Shown piece by piece: positions 26,648-35,292 of a stretch of DNA of 64,000 nt. A program made the position numbers and the translations under genes. The DNA comes from Geobacter sp. UBA5730. Its GTDB lineage: Bacteria > Desulfobacterota > Desulfuromonadia > Geobacterales > Pseudopelobacteraceae. Position 1 is the stretch's first letter, and each line of letters starts with the position of its first letter. The notes under the pieces were generated by a model. The model made no database searches and was not told the origin of the DNA. It saw nothing but the letters and a program-made list of their open reading frames with translations. The stretch is taken from assembly GCA_002419465.1 (NCBI GenBank), contig DIGE01000014.1:310001-374000 (forward strand), given 5' to 3'.

Positions 26648-27931
26648 ATGAAATCAGCCGCTATAGACCATTACGACATATCGCTGCTCTACGTCGAGGA
26701 TGAACAGGTCACCCGCGAGCAGGTTTCCCGCATCCTGCAACGGATTGTGACCGAGCTGTACGTGGCGGAAAACGGGCGCAACGGCTTGGAATTGTATCGC
26801 GAAAAACGGCCTGATATCGTTTTGACTGACATCATGATGCCGTTTATGAACGGCCTGGAAATGTGTCGCGAAATCCGTCAACTGGATCGTGACAGTCAGC
26901 TGATCATGCTGACGGCCTACAGTGACACCGAATATCTGCTGGAGTGCATCGCCTTGGGCGTCAATCAGTATGTCCAAAAACCGGTTGACTTTGCACGCCT
27001 GACCAGCGCCGTTGAAGCCTGCAGCAACTACATCCTGCTTAAACGCAAGATACAGCAGCAAGAAACCCGCATACACATGCTCTCGCAGGCGATTGAACAG
27101 GCCCCGGCACCGGTGTTGATCACCGCGCTAAACGGATCAATCGAGTATGTCAATGCCATCTTTTCCCGCCTTTCAGGCTATTCCCCGTCAGAGGTGCTGG
27201 GCCGCAACCCGCGCCTGCTTAAATCAGGGCTCAACCCGCCGGAACTGTACGAGGAATTATGGCAGACCATCCTTGCCGATAAGGAGTGGCAGGGGGAGCT
27301 GGCAAACAAGCACAAAAACGGCTCCATCTACTGGGAAACGGTAAAAATTTGCCCCTTACGGGATGTAAGCGGCACGGTGACAGGCTTTTTAAAGGTTTCC
27401 CAGGATATTACCGAACGCAAGCATTATGAGGAGAACCTGCAGTATCTGGGGACCCACGACCCCCTGACGGGCTTGTACAATCGGGCCTACTTTGATGCCG
27501 AGCTTCAACGTCTTGATACAGGCCGGGAATTTCCGGTCAGCATCGTGATGGCTGACATTGATGGTCTCAAGATCGTCAACGATTCACAAGGGCATGATGC
27601 CGGCGACCTCCTGATCAAAGGGGCTGCCGAGGTGCTGTTGTCTGCCTTCCGGGCTGCTGACGTCGTTGCCAGGATCGGCGGTGACGAATTTGCCATATTG
27701 CTGCCCCGTACCGATCATGAGGCCGTCCAGATGGCAGTACAGCGGATCAGGGAAAATGGCAACCAAGAACAACGCTTCGGCATGGCCACGCGGTCTCTTT
27801 CACTGGGAATAGCGACAGCCACTCAGCCGGGTGAGTTGCACAAAGCCACAAAACTGGCCGATACCCTGATGTATCGAGACAAGATTGAACGCAAACAGCA
27901 ACTGCTGGACAAGCTACCCGCCAAACCATAG
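26648..27931 (+). CDS. Response regulator diguanylate cyclase (REC-PAS-GGDEF)
   Basis: The 427-residue protein has a receiver domain (about 10-125) with phosphoacceptor D61 in VLTDIMMP and K111 in QKPVDF, a PAS domain (about 145-258, ending TERKHYEEN), and a GGDEF domain (about 265-420). The catalytic motif is intact as GGDEF at 344-348, and an RxxD product-inhibition site RAAD lies at 335-338, exactly five residues ahead. It should make c-di-GMP under control of a histidine kinase not encoded nearby. I chose ATG 26648; an in-frame ATG at 26576 adds 24 residues without REC features. Confidence 0.94.
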   Translation: MKSAAIDHYDISLLYVEDEQVTREQVSRILQRIVTELYVAENGRNGLELYREKRPDIVLTDIMMPFMNGLEMCREIRQLDRDSQLIMLTAYSDTEYLLECIALGVNQYVQKPVDFARLTSAVEACSNYILLKRKIQQQETRIHMLSQAIEQAPAPVLITALNGSIEYVNAIFSRLSGYSPSEVLGRNPRLLKSGLNPPELYEELWQTILADKEWQGELANKHKNGSIYWETVKICPLRDVSGTVTGFLKVSQDITERKHYEENLQYLGTHDPLTGLYNRAYFDAELQRLDTGREFPVSIVMADIDGLKIVNDSQGHDAGDLLIKGAAEVLLSAFRAADVVARIGGDEFAILLPRTDHEAVQMAVQRIRENGNQEQRFGMATRSLSLGIATATQPGELHKATKLADTLMYRDKIERKQQLLDKLPAKP

Positions 27932-28048
27932 ATCAGCTCTAAAACCGGACACTCGGCCAAGAAAAGTACATTTGGGATTGGTCACAGGTCCCGCCAAGGC
28001 CGGAACTGCCATCAGGGAGGGGAACAACACCACCAACAGCGTTCTCAT
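27914..28048 (-). CDS. Small putative secreted peptide (44 residues)
   Basis: This short frame starts with ATG five bases after AGGGGGAAAC-type purine-rich sequence. It encodes a convincing signal peptide (MRTLLVVLFPSLMAVPALA, cleavage before GP), followed by only about 25 residues with a single cysteine. It starts 22 bases after the GH13 gene stop, in the same direction, and overlaps the end of the diguanylate cyclase gene by 18 bases on the other strand. It could be a genuine small exported peptide or the remnant of a longer secreted protein. No family recognised. Confidence 0.4.
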   Translation of the reverse strand: MRTLLVVLFPSLMAVPALAGPVTNPKCTFLGRVSGFRADLWFGG

Positions 28049-28070
28049 GTTTCCCCCTTTTTTTCTCTGC

Positions 28071-31000
28071 CTACCTGCTCTCCACCTGGGCCATACTCAA
28101 GTGGACCAACCGCCGCAAACGGTAGCCGGAGCCGCCTGCCAACAAACGTAACGCTTCCACCGGCACCGCAGCCCCCTTACCACCTTGAACCGAATCAAAG
28201 CAGCCCCGGAGCGCCAGCCAGCAGACCAGATCCTCAAAACGCTCCTTGTTGAACCAGGTCACCCCGCCATCATCGTGCACCAGCAGAAAACGATTCACTT
28301 CTGTCATCTCCAGCACCGCGATCAGGCGTTCACTGTCATCGTGCCAGAGCGGGTCTGACCATACCTGCCAAGCTGCAGCAACGATCTCGCAACGTTCTGT
28401 CTGATACTGCCCCCACTCCCGATCATAGCTGGCCGAACCCGCGATAAAAGCCTCCACCGGACGGTGCAGCCCGTAACTTGTCAAGGCAGCCGGCCCCAGC
28501 GGTAACGCCAGTGATTCTACCGCCAGCAACGCCTGGGTTGCACGCCGTTCAGCCGGACCGCTGGGCAATTCCGGCCGCCGCACACCTGAGGCCCGTAGCC
28601 GGCGCAGGGCACGGCCGACCAACAACGGGTTATAGGCATCCAGCAGGAGGCGACACAGCGCCGACGGATCAAGCCGATCCTGTACAGCAGACGGCAACTC
28701 CGCCATATAGCATTGGATCGCTGAAAGCAGTGCTGCCTCTGTTGGAGCAGCACCCGAGGCTGTGACCACAGCAAGCAGATCAAGCAGTGCTGCAAATGCC
28801 CCGATCAGCAGCCGATGCTGCAACTGCACCAGTTCTTCCTCCAGGGAGAACACCCCGCGCCCATCAAGTGCACGGCACAGCCCTGCCCAATCACTACCGT
28901 CCTGTTGCTGAAGTTCCCGAAAATCCCAGAAGACATGAAACTCGTAGTCTCCCAGATCGGCGAACAGACCTTGGTCATGCAACACGCAGCAATTGCGCAG
29001 ATAGCTCAGACCGGTCGCCAGGTCGCGAAAACCAAGATATCGGTCAGCAGCGCGGGGAATTGACAGGGCACCTCCCAGGGTCGTTTGTTGCAGACCGGTG
29101 CTGCCGTCGGCACGCTTGACAGCAGCACCGGTTGTATCACGCACCCAGCCCGCAGTCCGGCCATGCCGGTTGTTGTAAAGCACCAAGGCCCGTTCAGAGC
29201 CAGACCGGTTACTGTAGGCGAACACATTTTCGTCCACGCTGCCATCGGTAACGCGGAAATTGAATAACACGAACTGTTCCGAACCGGAAAAAAGCCACCG
29301 CCGTCGAATCAGTGGGAAGATCCAAAGCCGATGCCCCTCCAGCAGCCCTTGATCCACGGTCTCGTCCCAGTAGGCACGCCGGTACTCCATGCCATATTTT
29401 TCCTTGAAGCCCTCCAGCTGGCCATGTCCGAACATCGGCAGCCCCGGCATGGTGCACATCAGGACGCAGGCCCCGAAGTATTTGCCCTGTGAGCCAAACT
29501 GTTCAACTGCAGTCTTTTCATCCGGGTTGTTCATGAAGTTGACAAATCGTTTGAGAATTTCCGGATTAAATTCCAATACATTTTTGATGGTCTGGCGATA
29601 CTTGGCGTTTTCCTCAGCCTTCAGCATATTCATGAAGGCCGAGTTATAGACCCGGTGCATACCCAGAGTACGGACAAAATACCCCTCCATCATCCAGAAC
29701 GCCTCTGCCAGCAGCAAGGTGTCCGGCACCTCACAGGCCACCCTGTCCACCACCTCACGCCAGAACTCTTGAGGAAAGACCGTATCAAACTCGTCACGAC
29801 TCATGGCGTGCTCTGCCCGGGAGGGAATCCCGCCACCCAGCCCCCGCTGGGGAAACCAGAGCCGTTGATAATGCTTCTTGGCCAGGGTCATGGCAGCGTC
29901 AAAACGGATGATTGGTGTCAGGCGGGCCACGTGCAGAATGGTCTGCATGACCGCCTCCCGCACCTCGGGGATCAGGTAGTTTAACTGGGCTGTGTCGTTC
30001 CAGGGGATGCTGGTGCCGTCATTACCGTGGTAGATATAGCGGGTGCGGCCATCTCTGCGGTCAATCATCCGGAAGGCCACTGCAGCATCATCCTTACTCC
30101 AGTAACCATCCTCAACCTGGATGGTTACTGCCGGATCCGGGGAAAGATCCTCACCGTTGAAACGATAGCCGGGAAAGGGCGGGTAATCACTCTGGATGAA
30201 CCAGTCAGGATGGTCGACCACCCAACGGGAGTAAATCCCCGTGTGATTGGGAACCATATCACTGGCCAGCCGGATGCCCCGCTGCCAGGCACGCTGTTTC
30301 AGATTGAGAAATGCAGCCTCACCACCCAAGTCGTCGGCGATGGTGTAGTCGTACAGAGAGTAGGCCGAGGCATGGGCCTCGGGATTACCGCACAACTCCT
30401 TGATCCTGCGCGAAGCAGATGAGCGTTCCCACAGCCCGATCAGCCACAGGCCGGTAAAACCACGCTCGGCCATCTGATTGAGCTCAACATCCGGCACCTG
30501 ATCGAGACGGGTGATCGGATAATCATGGATGCGAGAGAGCTGATCCAGCCAGACGTGGGTCATCTTGGCCATCAGCACGACATTGGACATCCAGTCGGCG
30601 TCTGGAGAAAACGCCTCATACTCCGGCTGGTCATACCCGGCGGCATGGCCGGGCTCAAGCAGATGCAGCCGACGGCTCTGACTCCATGCATCGCCGGCAC
30701 CGGCACCAAATTCCAACACCCGGTTAGGACCGGGGCCGCCCAGCCCGCGAACAGCCTGCTCCTCCTCAAGGATATCGAAGGCGGTCAAGATCCCCTCAAA
30801 CAGTTCCCGGGGCAGAACATCGCCCCAGGTCTCACGGATGTAGCCAAGCTGGCCGGCCAAGGAATCAGGAGCGGCCAGTAGCGGAGCCCGCAACGCCTCC
30901 ATCAGCGGAACGCCAAGTTCGGGCACCGGAGGAGCGCTGGACAGAGCCGTTGCCAGACTGTTGACCACCTGCGAGTAGGAGGTTGTCTGCGCCAGATCAT

Positions 31001-31487
31001 GGTCATCAAACAAACGCCGGAATGATTCAACCGCTCGGTTTTCCGTTGCCAGCCGCACCAACAGCATCTCGCGCAGGACGAGTTGGGCCTGAACCGGCTC
31101 GGCATACCCGGCAAGCTCCCCGGCAGGGGGGAAATACGCGATAAATCCGTCCATGGCTGAGCTCACGGCAGTGCTACGCCGGTCGTATCCAACCCTGGCA
31201 AGGGCGGCGGAAAGTGTCCCCTGCTCGCCGCTTTCGGCAAACCGGTCCACCAGGTGCCTGAACACCTCCAGCAGGGTACCATACAGATGCAACTGGGCCG
31301 CAGACACGGCGGATGCCGGCACCGGCCGGTCCGGTTGCAGGCAGGCAGCCAGACGACGGCAAATCACCACAGGCGGATAACGACGTGCCAGTAACGGCAA
31401 CAAAATCTGGTCGAGTTGGAGGGTTGCGCGGGCATGGCCCGAGATATGGAGCGGCAAGTGAAAGTAGGGCGCCGGAAGGCTGGCCAT
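28071..31487 (-). CDS. Very large GH13 (alpha-amylase family) protein
   Basis: The 1138-residue protein contains a GH13 barrel (about 330-720) with the four conserved regions: DMVPNHTG near residue 412, IIRFDAAMTLAK near 527 (nucleophile Asp), LLLAEAFWMMEG near 595 (acid/base Glu) and FVNFMNNPDE near 653. The flanks of about 300 residues N-terminal and about 400 residues C-terminal are unusual and do not match common starch-binding domains by eye. There is no signal peptide, so it is probably cytoplasmic and acts on glycogen, trehalose or maltooligosaccharides. Specificity cannot be deduced. An AAGGA site lies upstream of the ATG. Confidence 0.88.
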   Translation of the reverse strand: MASLPAPYFHLPLHISGHARATLQLDQILLPLLARRYPPVVICRRLAACLQPDRPVPASAVSAAQLHLYGTLLEVFRHLVDRFAESGEQGTLSAALARVGYDRRSTAVSSAMDGFIAYFPPAGELAGYAEPVQAQLVLREMLLVRLATENRAVESFRRLFDDHDLAQTTSYSQVVNSLATALSSAPPVPELGVPLMEALRAPLLAAPDSLAGQLGYIRETWGDVLPRELFEGILTAFDILEEEQAVRGLGGPGPNRVLEFGAGAGDAWSQSRRLHLLEPGHAAGYDQPEYEAFSPDADWMSNVVLMAKMTHVWLDQLSRIHDYPITRLDQVPDVELNQMAERGFTGLWLIGLWERSSASRRIKELCGNPEAHASAYSLYDYTIADDLGGEAAFLNLKQRAWQRGIRLASDMVPNHTGIYSRWVVDHPDWFIQSDYPPFPGYRFNGEDLSPDPAVTIQVEDGYWSKDDAAVAFRMIDRRDGRTRYIYHGNDGTSIPWNDTAQLNYLIPEVREAVMQTILHVARLTPIIRFDAAMTLAKKHYQRLWFPQRGLGGGIPSRAEHAMSRDEFDTVFPQEFWREVVDRVACEVPDTLLLAEAFWMMEGYFVRTLGMHRVYNSAFMNMLKAEENAKYRQTIKNVLEFNPEILKRFVNFMNNPDEKTAVEQFGSQGKYFGACVLMCTMPGLPMFGHGQLEGFKEKYGMEYRRAYWDETVDQGLLEGHRLWIFPLIRRRWLFSGSEQFVLFNFRVTDGSVDENVFAYSNRSGSERALVLYNNRHGRTAGWVRDTTGAAVKRADGSTGLQQTTLGGALSIPRAADRYLGFRDLATGLSYLRNCCVLHDQGLFADLGDYEFHVFWDFRELQQQDGSDWAGLCRALDGRGVFSLEEELVQLQHRLLIGAFAALLDLLAVVTASGAAPTEAALLSAIQCYMAELPSAVQDRLDPSALCRLLLDAYNPLLVGRALRRLRASGVRRPELPSGPAERRATQALLAVESLALPLGPAALTSYGLHRPVEAFIAGSASYDREWGQYQTERCEIVAAAWQVWSDPLWHDDSERLIAVLEMTEVNRFLLVHDDGGVTWFNKERFEDLVCWLALRGCFDSVQGGKGAAVPVEALRLLAGGSGYRLRRLVHLSMAQVESR

Positions 31488-31517
31488 AGGTGGCAGAGGT
31501 CCTTTAGGCCTGTAATC

Positions 31518-31541
31518 CAGGGGCCGGGAATCCGGCCCCTG
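31518..31541. other. Perfect 10-bp GC-rich hairpin between the TPR and GH13 genes
   Basis: CAGGGGCCGG and CCGGCCCCTG flank a 4-base loop. No U tract follows on the minus strand, so it is not a standard intrinsic terminator for the upstream TPR gene. It may stall or stabilise transcripts between the two minus-strand genes. Confidence 0.55.
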
Positions 31542-31557
31542 CGTTAAAAAACACTAC

Positions 31558-33462
31558 TTAGTTCTTTTTCTTTGTGGCGGTTTTTTTCTTCGTGGCTGTC
31601 TTCTTTTTCACCGTTCTCTTGCCGGTTGCCTTCTTTGACTTCTTCTTACTTTTTTTAGACTTGAAGGATTTACGCGGTGTCGGGTTGAAGTCATCCCGGA
31701 TATTGTTCAACAGTACCGAGGTCTCCACCAAATTAGGATCGGCCTGTTTGGCCGCCACCAACGCTTCGCGGGCCTCTTCCAACCGTCCGGTCTTCATGTA
31801 GACCCGGCCCAGGGCATGTAAAGCCCTGGCGTGGTCACCCTTCAGCTCAACCGCCTTCTTGTAGCTGGTGATGGCATTATCGTACTCCTTACGGAAGTCG
31901 TACACAAGGCCAAGCCGGTAGTGGTTGTTAGGGTCATCCGGTGCCAGTTCGACGGTTTCCTTTAACAGTACCGTCAGCTCATCGTACTGCTTGCTCTTGA
32001 CGTAGATGGTGACCAGCGCGTTGCGGCTCTCGGTGTCATCCTTGACCAGTTCCAGCGCCCGCCTGTAATGCTCGACCGCCTTGTCACCCAGGTCCTTTGC
32101 CCGGTATACCGCAGCCAGCTCACGGTGTGCATCGGGATTGTCGGGGGCCAGTTTGAGCACCGCCTTGTAGGACTCCTCCGCCAGGGTCAGCTCCTTGTTT
32201 TTTACGAAAATCCGGGCCAGCTTGAGGTGTATATCCGCGCTTTCCGGTTTAATCTTGAGAAACTCGCTGTACTGCTCCACCGCCTCCTGCATATTGCCAC
32301 GAGCCAGCCGGATATCGGCCAGGCGCAACCGGGCTTCGGCAAAATCAGGCTTTTTCTCCACTGCCCGTTTGTACGAAACCACCGCTTCATCCAACTGGTT
32401 GCGTTTCTCATACAGCAGACCGAGGCTGTAGTATACCTCAGGATTTTCACTTTGGCGGTAATTGGCCTCACGATAGGCGTTGATCGCCTCACCTTCCCGG
32501 CCAGCCTTCAGATAAAGCGCCCCCAGACGTTCAAAAGGCTGCGTGGCATCGGGCTGGGATTTCAAGACCGAGCGGTAGGCTTCGGCTGCCCGCTCAATTT
32601 CTCCCTTGGCTGCCAACTGATCACCCAGCACGATCCCTTCCGCCAGTGGAGGCAAAGGATTCGCCGGTTGCGTCTTCTTGCCACCCAGCAACCGCTCGTA
32701 GTCAGCTTGTTTGATGTCACCCTTTTTCTCGTAGATATCAGCCATCAGCAGATGGATCCGGCTGCTGCGTGGATTGGCTACTGCAGCCTTTTTAAGCAGA
32801 TCAAGAGCCTTATCTTGCTCATTCTTCTGCAAATAAAGCTGGCCCAACCCCACGTGGGCCTGCTCGGAAGAGGGTTCCGCAGCCAGCGCCCGGCGATACT
32901 CACCCTGGGCGCGATCAAGCTGCCCCTGAGCCTGATACACCTCGGCCAATCCTACCATCACACCGGCATCATCAGGCGCCTGACGGCCAGCCTCTTCCAG
33001 GTGATAGACAGCCAGGGCGTAAACCCGCTTCTCCAGCATTACCTTGCCAAGGGCCTTATGGAAAACCGGTGATGATGCCCCGGCCACAGCCTTGGTCAGC
33101 TCAACTGCCGCGTCATCCAGCAAGCCCTGTTGAAGGTACAGCACACCAAGATTGCCGCTGGCCACTGCCAGGGACGGCTCCTGTTGCAAGGCACGCCGGT
33201 AAGCACTGATCGCACTGTCCACAGCACCGGCACGTTCAGCCTGCAGGCCGGCCACGTACTGGGCGGCGGCGCCATCTGGGCAGAGTGTGACGATTTTTGC
33301 CTCGTCGCCGCTACGGGCGGCACTATCCTTCAGGGTGTGCAACTGCTTTGCCAGGTCAAGTGCATCCTTGCATCTGTCCCTGCCGAACTCCCAACTGAAC
33401 CCCGACAGCATCAACACCGCGGTAAGCAATAGTGGCAAGGCCACTCGTTTTTTGATGTACAT
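31558..33462 (-). CDS. Secreted or periplasmic TPR-repeat protein
   Basis: The 634-residue protein has an N-terminal signal sequence (about 1-22) and then about 14 tetratricopeptide repeats with the classic W/L-G-Y-A-P pattern (for example SGNLGVLYLQQGLLDDAAVEL and NPDAHRELAAVYRAKDLGDKAV). It ends in an extremely lysine-rich tail of about 35 residues (KKKS/KKKT repeats). TPRs form protein-binding solenoids; the partner is unknown. GAGG precedes the ATG. The basic tail resembles those on other proteins in this genome region and may bind anionic polymer or nucleic acid. Confidence 0.9.
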   Translation of the reverse strand: MYIKKRVALPLLLTAVLMLSGFSWEFGRDRCKDALDLAKQLHTLKDSAARSGDEAKIVTLCPDGAAAQYVAGLQAERAGAVDSAISAYRRALQQEPSLAVASGNLGVLYLQQGLLDDAAVELTKAVAGASSPVFHKALGKVMLEKRVYALAVYHLEEAGRQAPDDAGVMVGLAEVYQAQGQLDRAQGEYRRALAAEPSSEQAHVGLGQLYLQKNEQDKALDLLKKAAVANPRSSRIHLLMADIYEKKGDIKQADYERLLGGKKTQPANPLPPLAEGIVLGDQLAAKGEIERAAEAYRSVLKSQPDATQPFERLGALYLKAGREGEAINAYREANYRQSENPEVYYSLGLLYEKRNQLDEAVVSYKRAVEKKPDFAEARLRLADIRLARGNMQEAVEQYSEFLKIKPESADIHLKLARIFVKNKELTLAEESYKAVLKLAPDNPDAHRELAAVYRAKDLGDKAVEHYRRALELVKDDTESRNALVTIYVKSKQYDELTVLLKETVELAPDDPNNHYRLGLVYDFRKEYDNAITSYKKAVELKGDHARALHALGRVYMKTGRLEEAREALVAAKQADPNLVETSVLLNNIRDDFNPTPRKSFKSKKSKKKSKKATGKRTVKKKTATKKKTATKKKN

Positions 33463-33500
33463 GTTTGATATTCCTCACTATTAGCGAAAAAGTGCGTGTG

Positions 33501-33529
33501 AGTATACACGCAGGGACCAAAAAATACAA
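33501..33529 (-). promoter_or_regulatory. Putative promoter of the TPR gene with an overlapping inverted repeat
   Basis: On the minus strand: -35 TTGTAT (33524-33529), 17-base spacer and a good -10 TATACT (33501-33506), about 40 bases before the ATG. A 7-bp inverted repeat (TGCGTGT at 33493-33499 and ACACGCA at 33506-33512) straddles the -10, a usual place for a repressor operator. The regulator is unknown. Confidence 0.5.
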
Positions 33530-33547
33530 ACCATTCGGCCGAACTAC

Positions 33548-33575
33548 TTGCCTTGAGGTAAGGGCATGGCATACT
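33548..33575 (+). promoter_or_regulatory. Possible promoter of the HDOD gene
   Basis: TTGCCT (33548-33553), 16-base spacer and CATACT (33570-33575) preceded by TGG (extended -10). The GGCATACT-type -10 resembles those of the two matched promoters at 54128 and 56226. It lies 60 bases ahead of the ATG. Confidence 0.4.
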
Positions 33576-33634
33576 ATGCGCTACTAAATTACTGCAAACC
33601 ATGAACGTCGGCGTGCAAAGCAGAGGAGTGCAGG

Positions 33635-34483
33635 ATGAACAAAGACCTTGAACAGATCATCATGGCAGCCGGTGATCTGCCGACCATCCCAATCGTGGCC
33701 ACCAAGGTGATGCAACTGATGGAGGATGAAACTGCCACCGCTGACGACCTTGCCAAGGTGGTGGCATCGGACCCGGCTGTGGCTGCGCGGGTACTCAAGA
33801 TATCCAACTCATCCTTTTACGGCTGCCAGCGGCAGATTCAAACCCTGCCGCACGCCATCATGATGCTGGGCTTTGTCACGCTGAAAAGTGTGGTGGTGGC
33901 AGCCTCGGTCAAGCAGGTTTACCACCCGTTCGGCCTGACAGAAAAACTCCTCTGGGAGCATTCCTTCGGCGCGGGCCTGGCCGCCCGGATCATCGCAACG
34001 GACACCCGGCTGGTCAATGCCGAGGAGGCTTTCCTGGGAGGTCTTTTCCATGACCTGGGCAAGATCATCATGAACTTTCTGGACAAGGACAAATTCCAGG
34101 AGGTCATGCAGCGCTGCTATAATGACGGCATCGGATTTGAGCAGGCCGAACGGATGCTGTTTCCCTATACCCATGAAGAGGTCGGGGCACTGGTGATCAA
34201 GAAGTGGAACTTCCCTGACCACCTGATGAAAGCGGTCAGGGCACACCACAGCCTGGAACTGCCGGAGGAAGATGACCCCTACCTGGTGCGTCTGACCTGC
34301 GTGGTAAGCCTGGCCAATATTTTTTGTCAACGTTTTGGGATCGGCACCATCGAAGGGGAGGAAGAGATTGATGTCGCAGCCACCGTCCCTGCAACCACCC
34401 TGGGACTGTCTGCAGATAAAATCGAAACCTTGCTGGTGAATTTCAAAGAGGCCTACGACAAAGACCAGACCTTCTTCAGCTAG
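33635..34483 (+). CDS. HDOD-domain signalling protein
   Basis: The 282-residue single-domain protein spans the HDOD fold (about 10-210), with DLPTIPIVATKVMQLMEDE, the DPAVAARVLKISNSSFYG segment, and HDLGKIIMNF plus HAHHSLELP-type degenerate HD residues. HDOD proteins are HD-superfamily relatives, usually non-catalytic, in c-di-GMP, chemotaxis or stress signalling. AGGAG precedes the ATG. It is convergent with a small acidic gene, and their stops share the same palindromic bases. Confidence 0.92.
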   Translation: MNKDLEQIIMAAGDLPTIPIVATKVMQLMEDETATADDLAKVVASDPAVAARVLKISNSSFYGCQRQIQTLPHAIMMLGFVTLKSVVVAASVKQVYHPFGLTEKLLWEHSFGAGLAARIIATDTRLVNAEEAFLGGLFHDLGKIIMNFLDKDKFQEVMQRCYNDGIGFEQAERMLFPYTHEEVGALVIKKWNFPDHLMKAVRAHHSLELPEEDDPYLVRLTCVVSLANIFCQRFGIGTIEGEEEIDVAATVPATTLGLSADKIETLLVNFKEAYDKDQTFFS

Positions 34484-34704
34484 CTGCCGGCATCTGCATC
34501 ATCTTCGGCCAGATGCTCCAGAATGGTCTTGCGGATTTTACCGCTGGCGCGTTGCCGGGCCTCATCAGAAATCTGCACCGTATCGTCCTGTTCTTCCTCC
34601 TCAACATGACCGACATGCCAGGCAGTATTCCAGAACCGCTCCCGTGCTGTCTTGCGCCGGTCAATCTCGCCTGTTTTGCTGACACCGCTTACCGGCTCAG
34701 TCAT
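34480..34704 (-). CDS. Small acidic hypothetical protein
   Basis: The 74-residue reading frame starts at the ATG at 34704 behind a GAGG site and ends sharing four bases with the convergent HDOD stop. It is rich in charged residues (VEEEEQDDTVQISDEARQRA and EHLAEDDADAG) with helical character and no membrane segment. Codon use looks like its neighbours. No family recognised; it may be a small regulator such as an anti-sigma-type or adaptor peptide, but that is not supported. Confidence 0.6.
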   Translation of the reverse strand: MTEPVSGVSKTGEIDRRKTARERFWNTAWHVGHVEEEEQDDTVQISDEARQRASGKIRKTILEHLAEDDADAGS

Positions 34705-34791
34705 CACACACCTCACGCATGGCAGTTGATTTCCTTGGTGCTAACTTGGTATAAATAATCTTATGACTTTCCCGTACACACGAGCAACCGC

Positions 34792-35292
34792 ATGATTCGT
34801 CCTATTCTCACGTTTCCCGACCCCGTGCTCAAGAAAAAATCGGCGCCGGTCACCATTATCACCGAGGAAGTGCGCCAACTGGCCAGGGACATGGCTGAAA
34901 CCATGTATGATGCCCCCGGCGTAGGCCTGGCTGCCCCTCAAATTGGTGTACTGCAACGGGTGATCGTGATTGATGTGGCAGCCAAGGATGAAGCTCCGCA
35001 GCTGATCACGGCCATCAACCCGGTCATCATGCATGGTGAGGGCGAGGTCTTTGAAGAGGAGGGCTGTCTCTCGGTGCCCAACTTCTCGGCCAATGTCAAA
35101 CGCCATGCAAGCGTGGTGGTCAAAGGGCTCTCTCTCGATGGCCAGGAGCGGGTTTGGCAGGCCAACGACCTGCTGGCTATCGCCTTCCAACACGAGATTG
35201 ACCATCTTGACGGGACTTTATTTGTAGATCGGCTGTCACCCCTTAAACGTGAACTATTTCTGAAAAAATGCAAAAAGCGGAGCGCCCCATGA
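34792..35292 (+). CDS. def: Peptide deformylase
   Basis: The 166-residue metalloenzyme has all three motifs: GVGLAAPQIG (about 43-52), EEGCLSVP (about 88-95) and HEIDHLDG (about 133-140), supplying the Cys and two His metal ligands and catalytic Glu. It removes the N-formyl group from nascent proteins. Its stop overlaps the fmt start (ATGA), pairing the formylation and deformylation enzymes. Confidence 0.98.
   Translation: MIRPILTFPDPVLKKKSAPVTIITEEVRQLARDMAETMYDAPGVGLAAPQIGVLQRVIVIDVAAKDEAPQLITAINPVIMHGEGEVFEEEGCLSVPNFSANVKRHASVVVKGLSLDGQERVWQANDLLAIAFQHEIDHLDGTLFVDRLSPLKRELFLKKCKKRSAP

Noticed and set aside
28478..30881. Several plus-strand frames opposite the GH13 gene
   Set aside because: They are fragments that change frame and lack ribosome sites, while the minus-strand protein carries GH13 catalytic motifs across the same bases.
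31518..31541. Hairpin after the TPR gene considered as a terminator
   Set aside because: The stem is strong but neither strand has a following T tract; kept only as a hairpin.
32068..33072. Plus-strand frame of 334 codons opposite the TPR gene
   Set aside because: The repeated TPR codons on the minus strand create long antisense frames; no start signal or motif.
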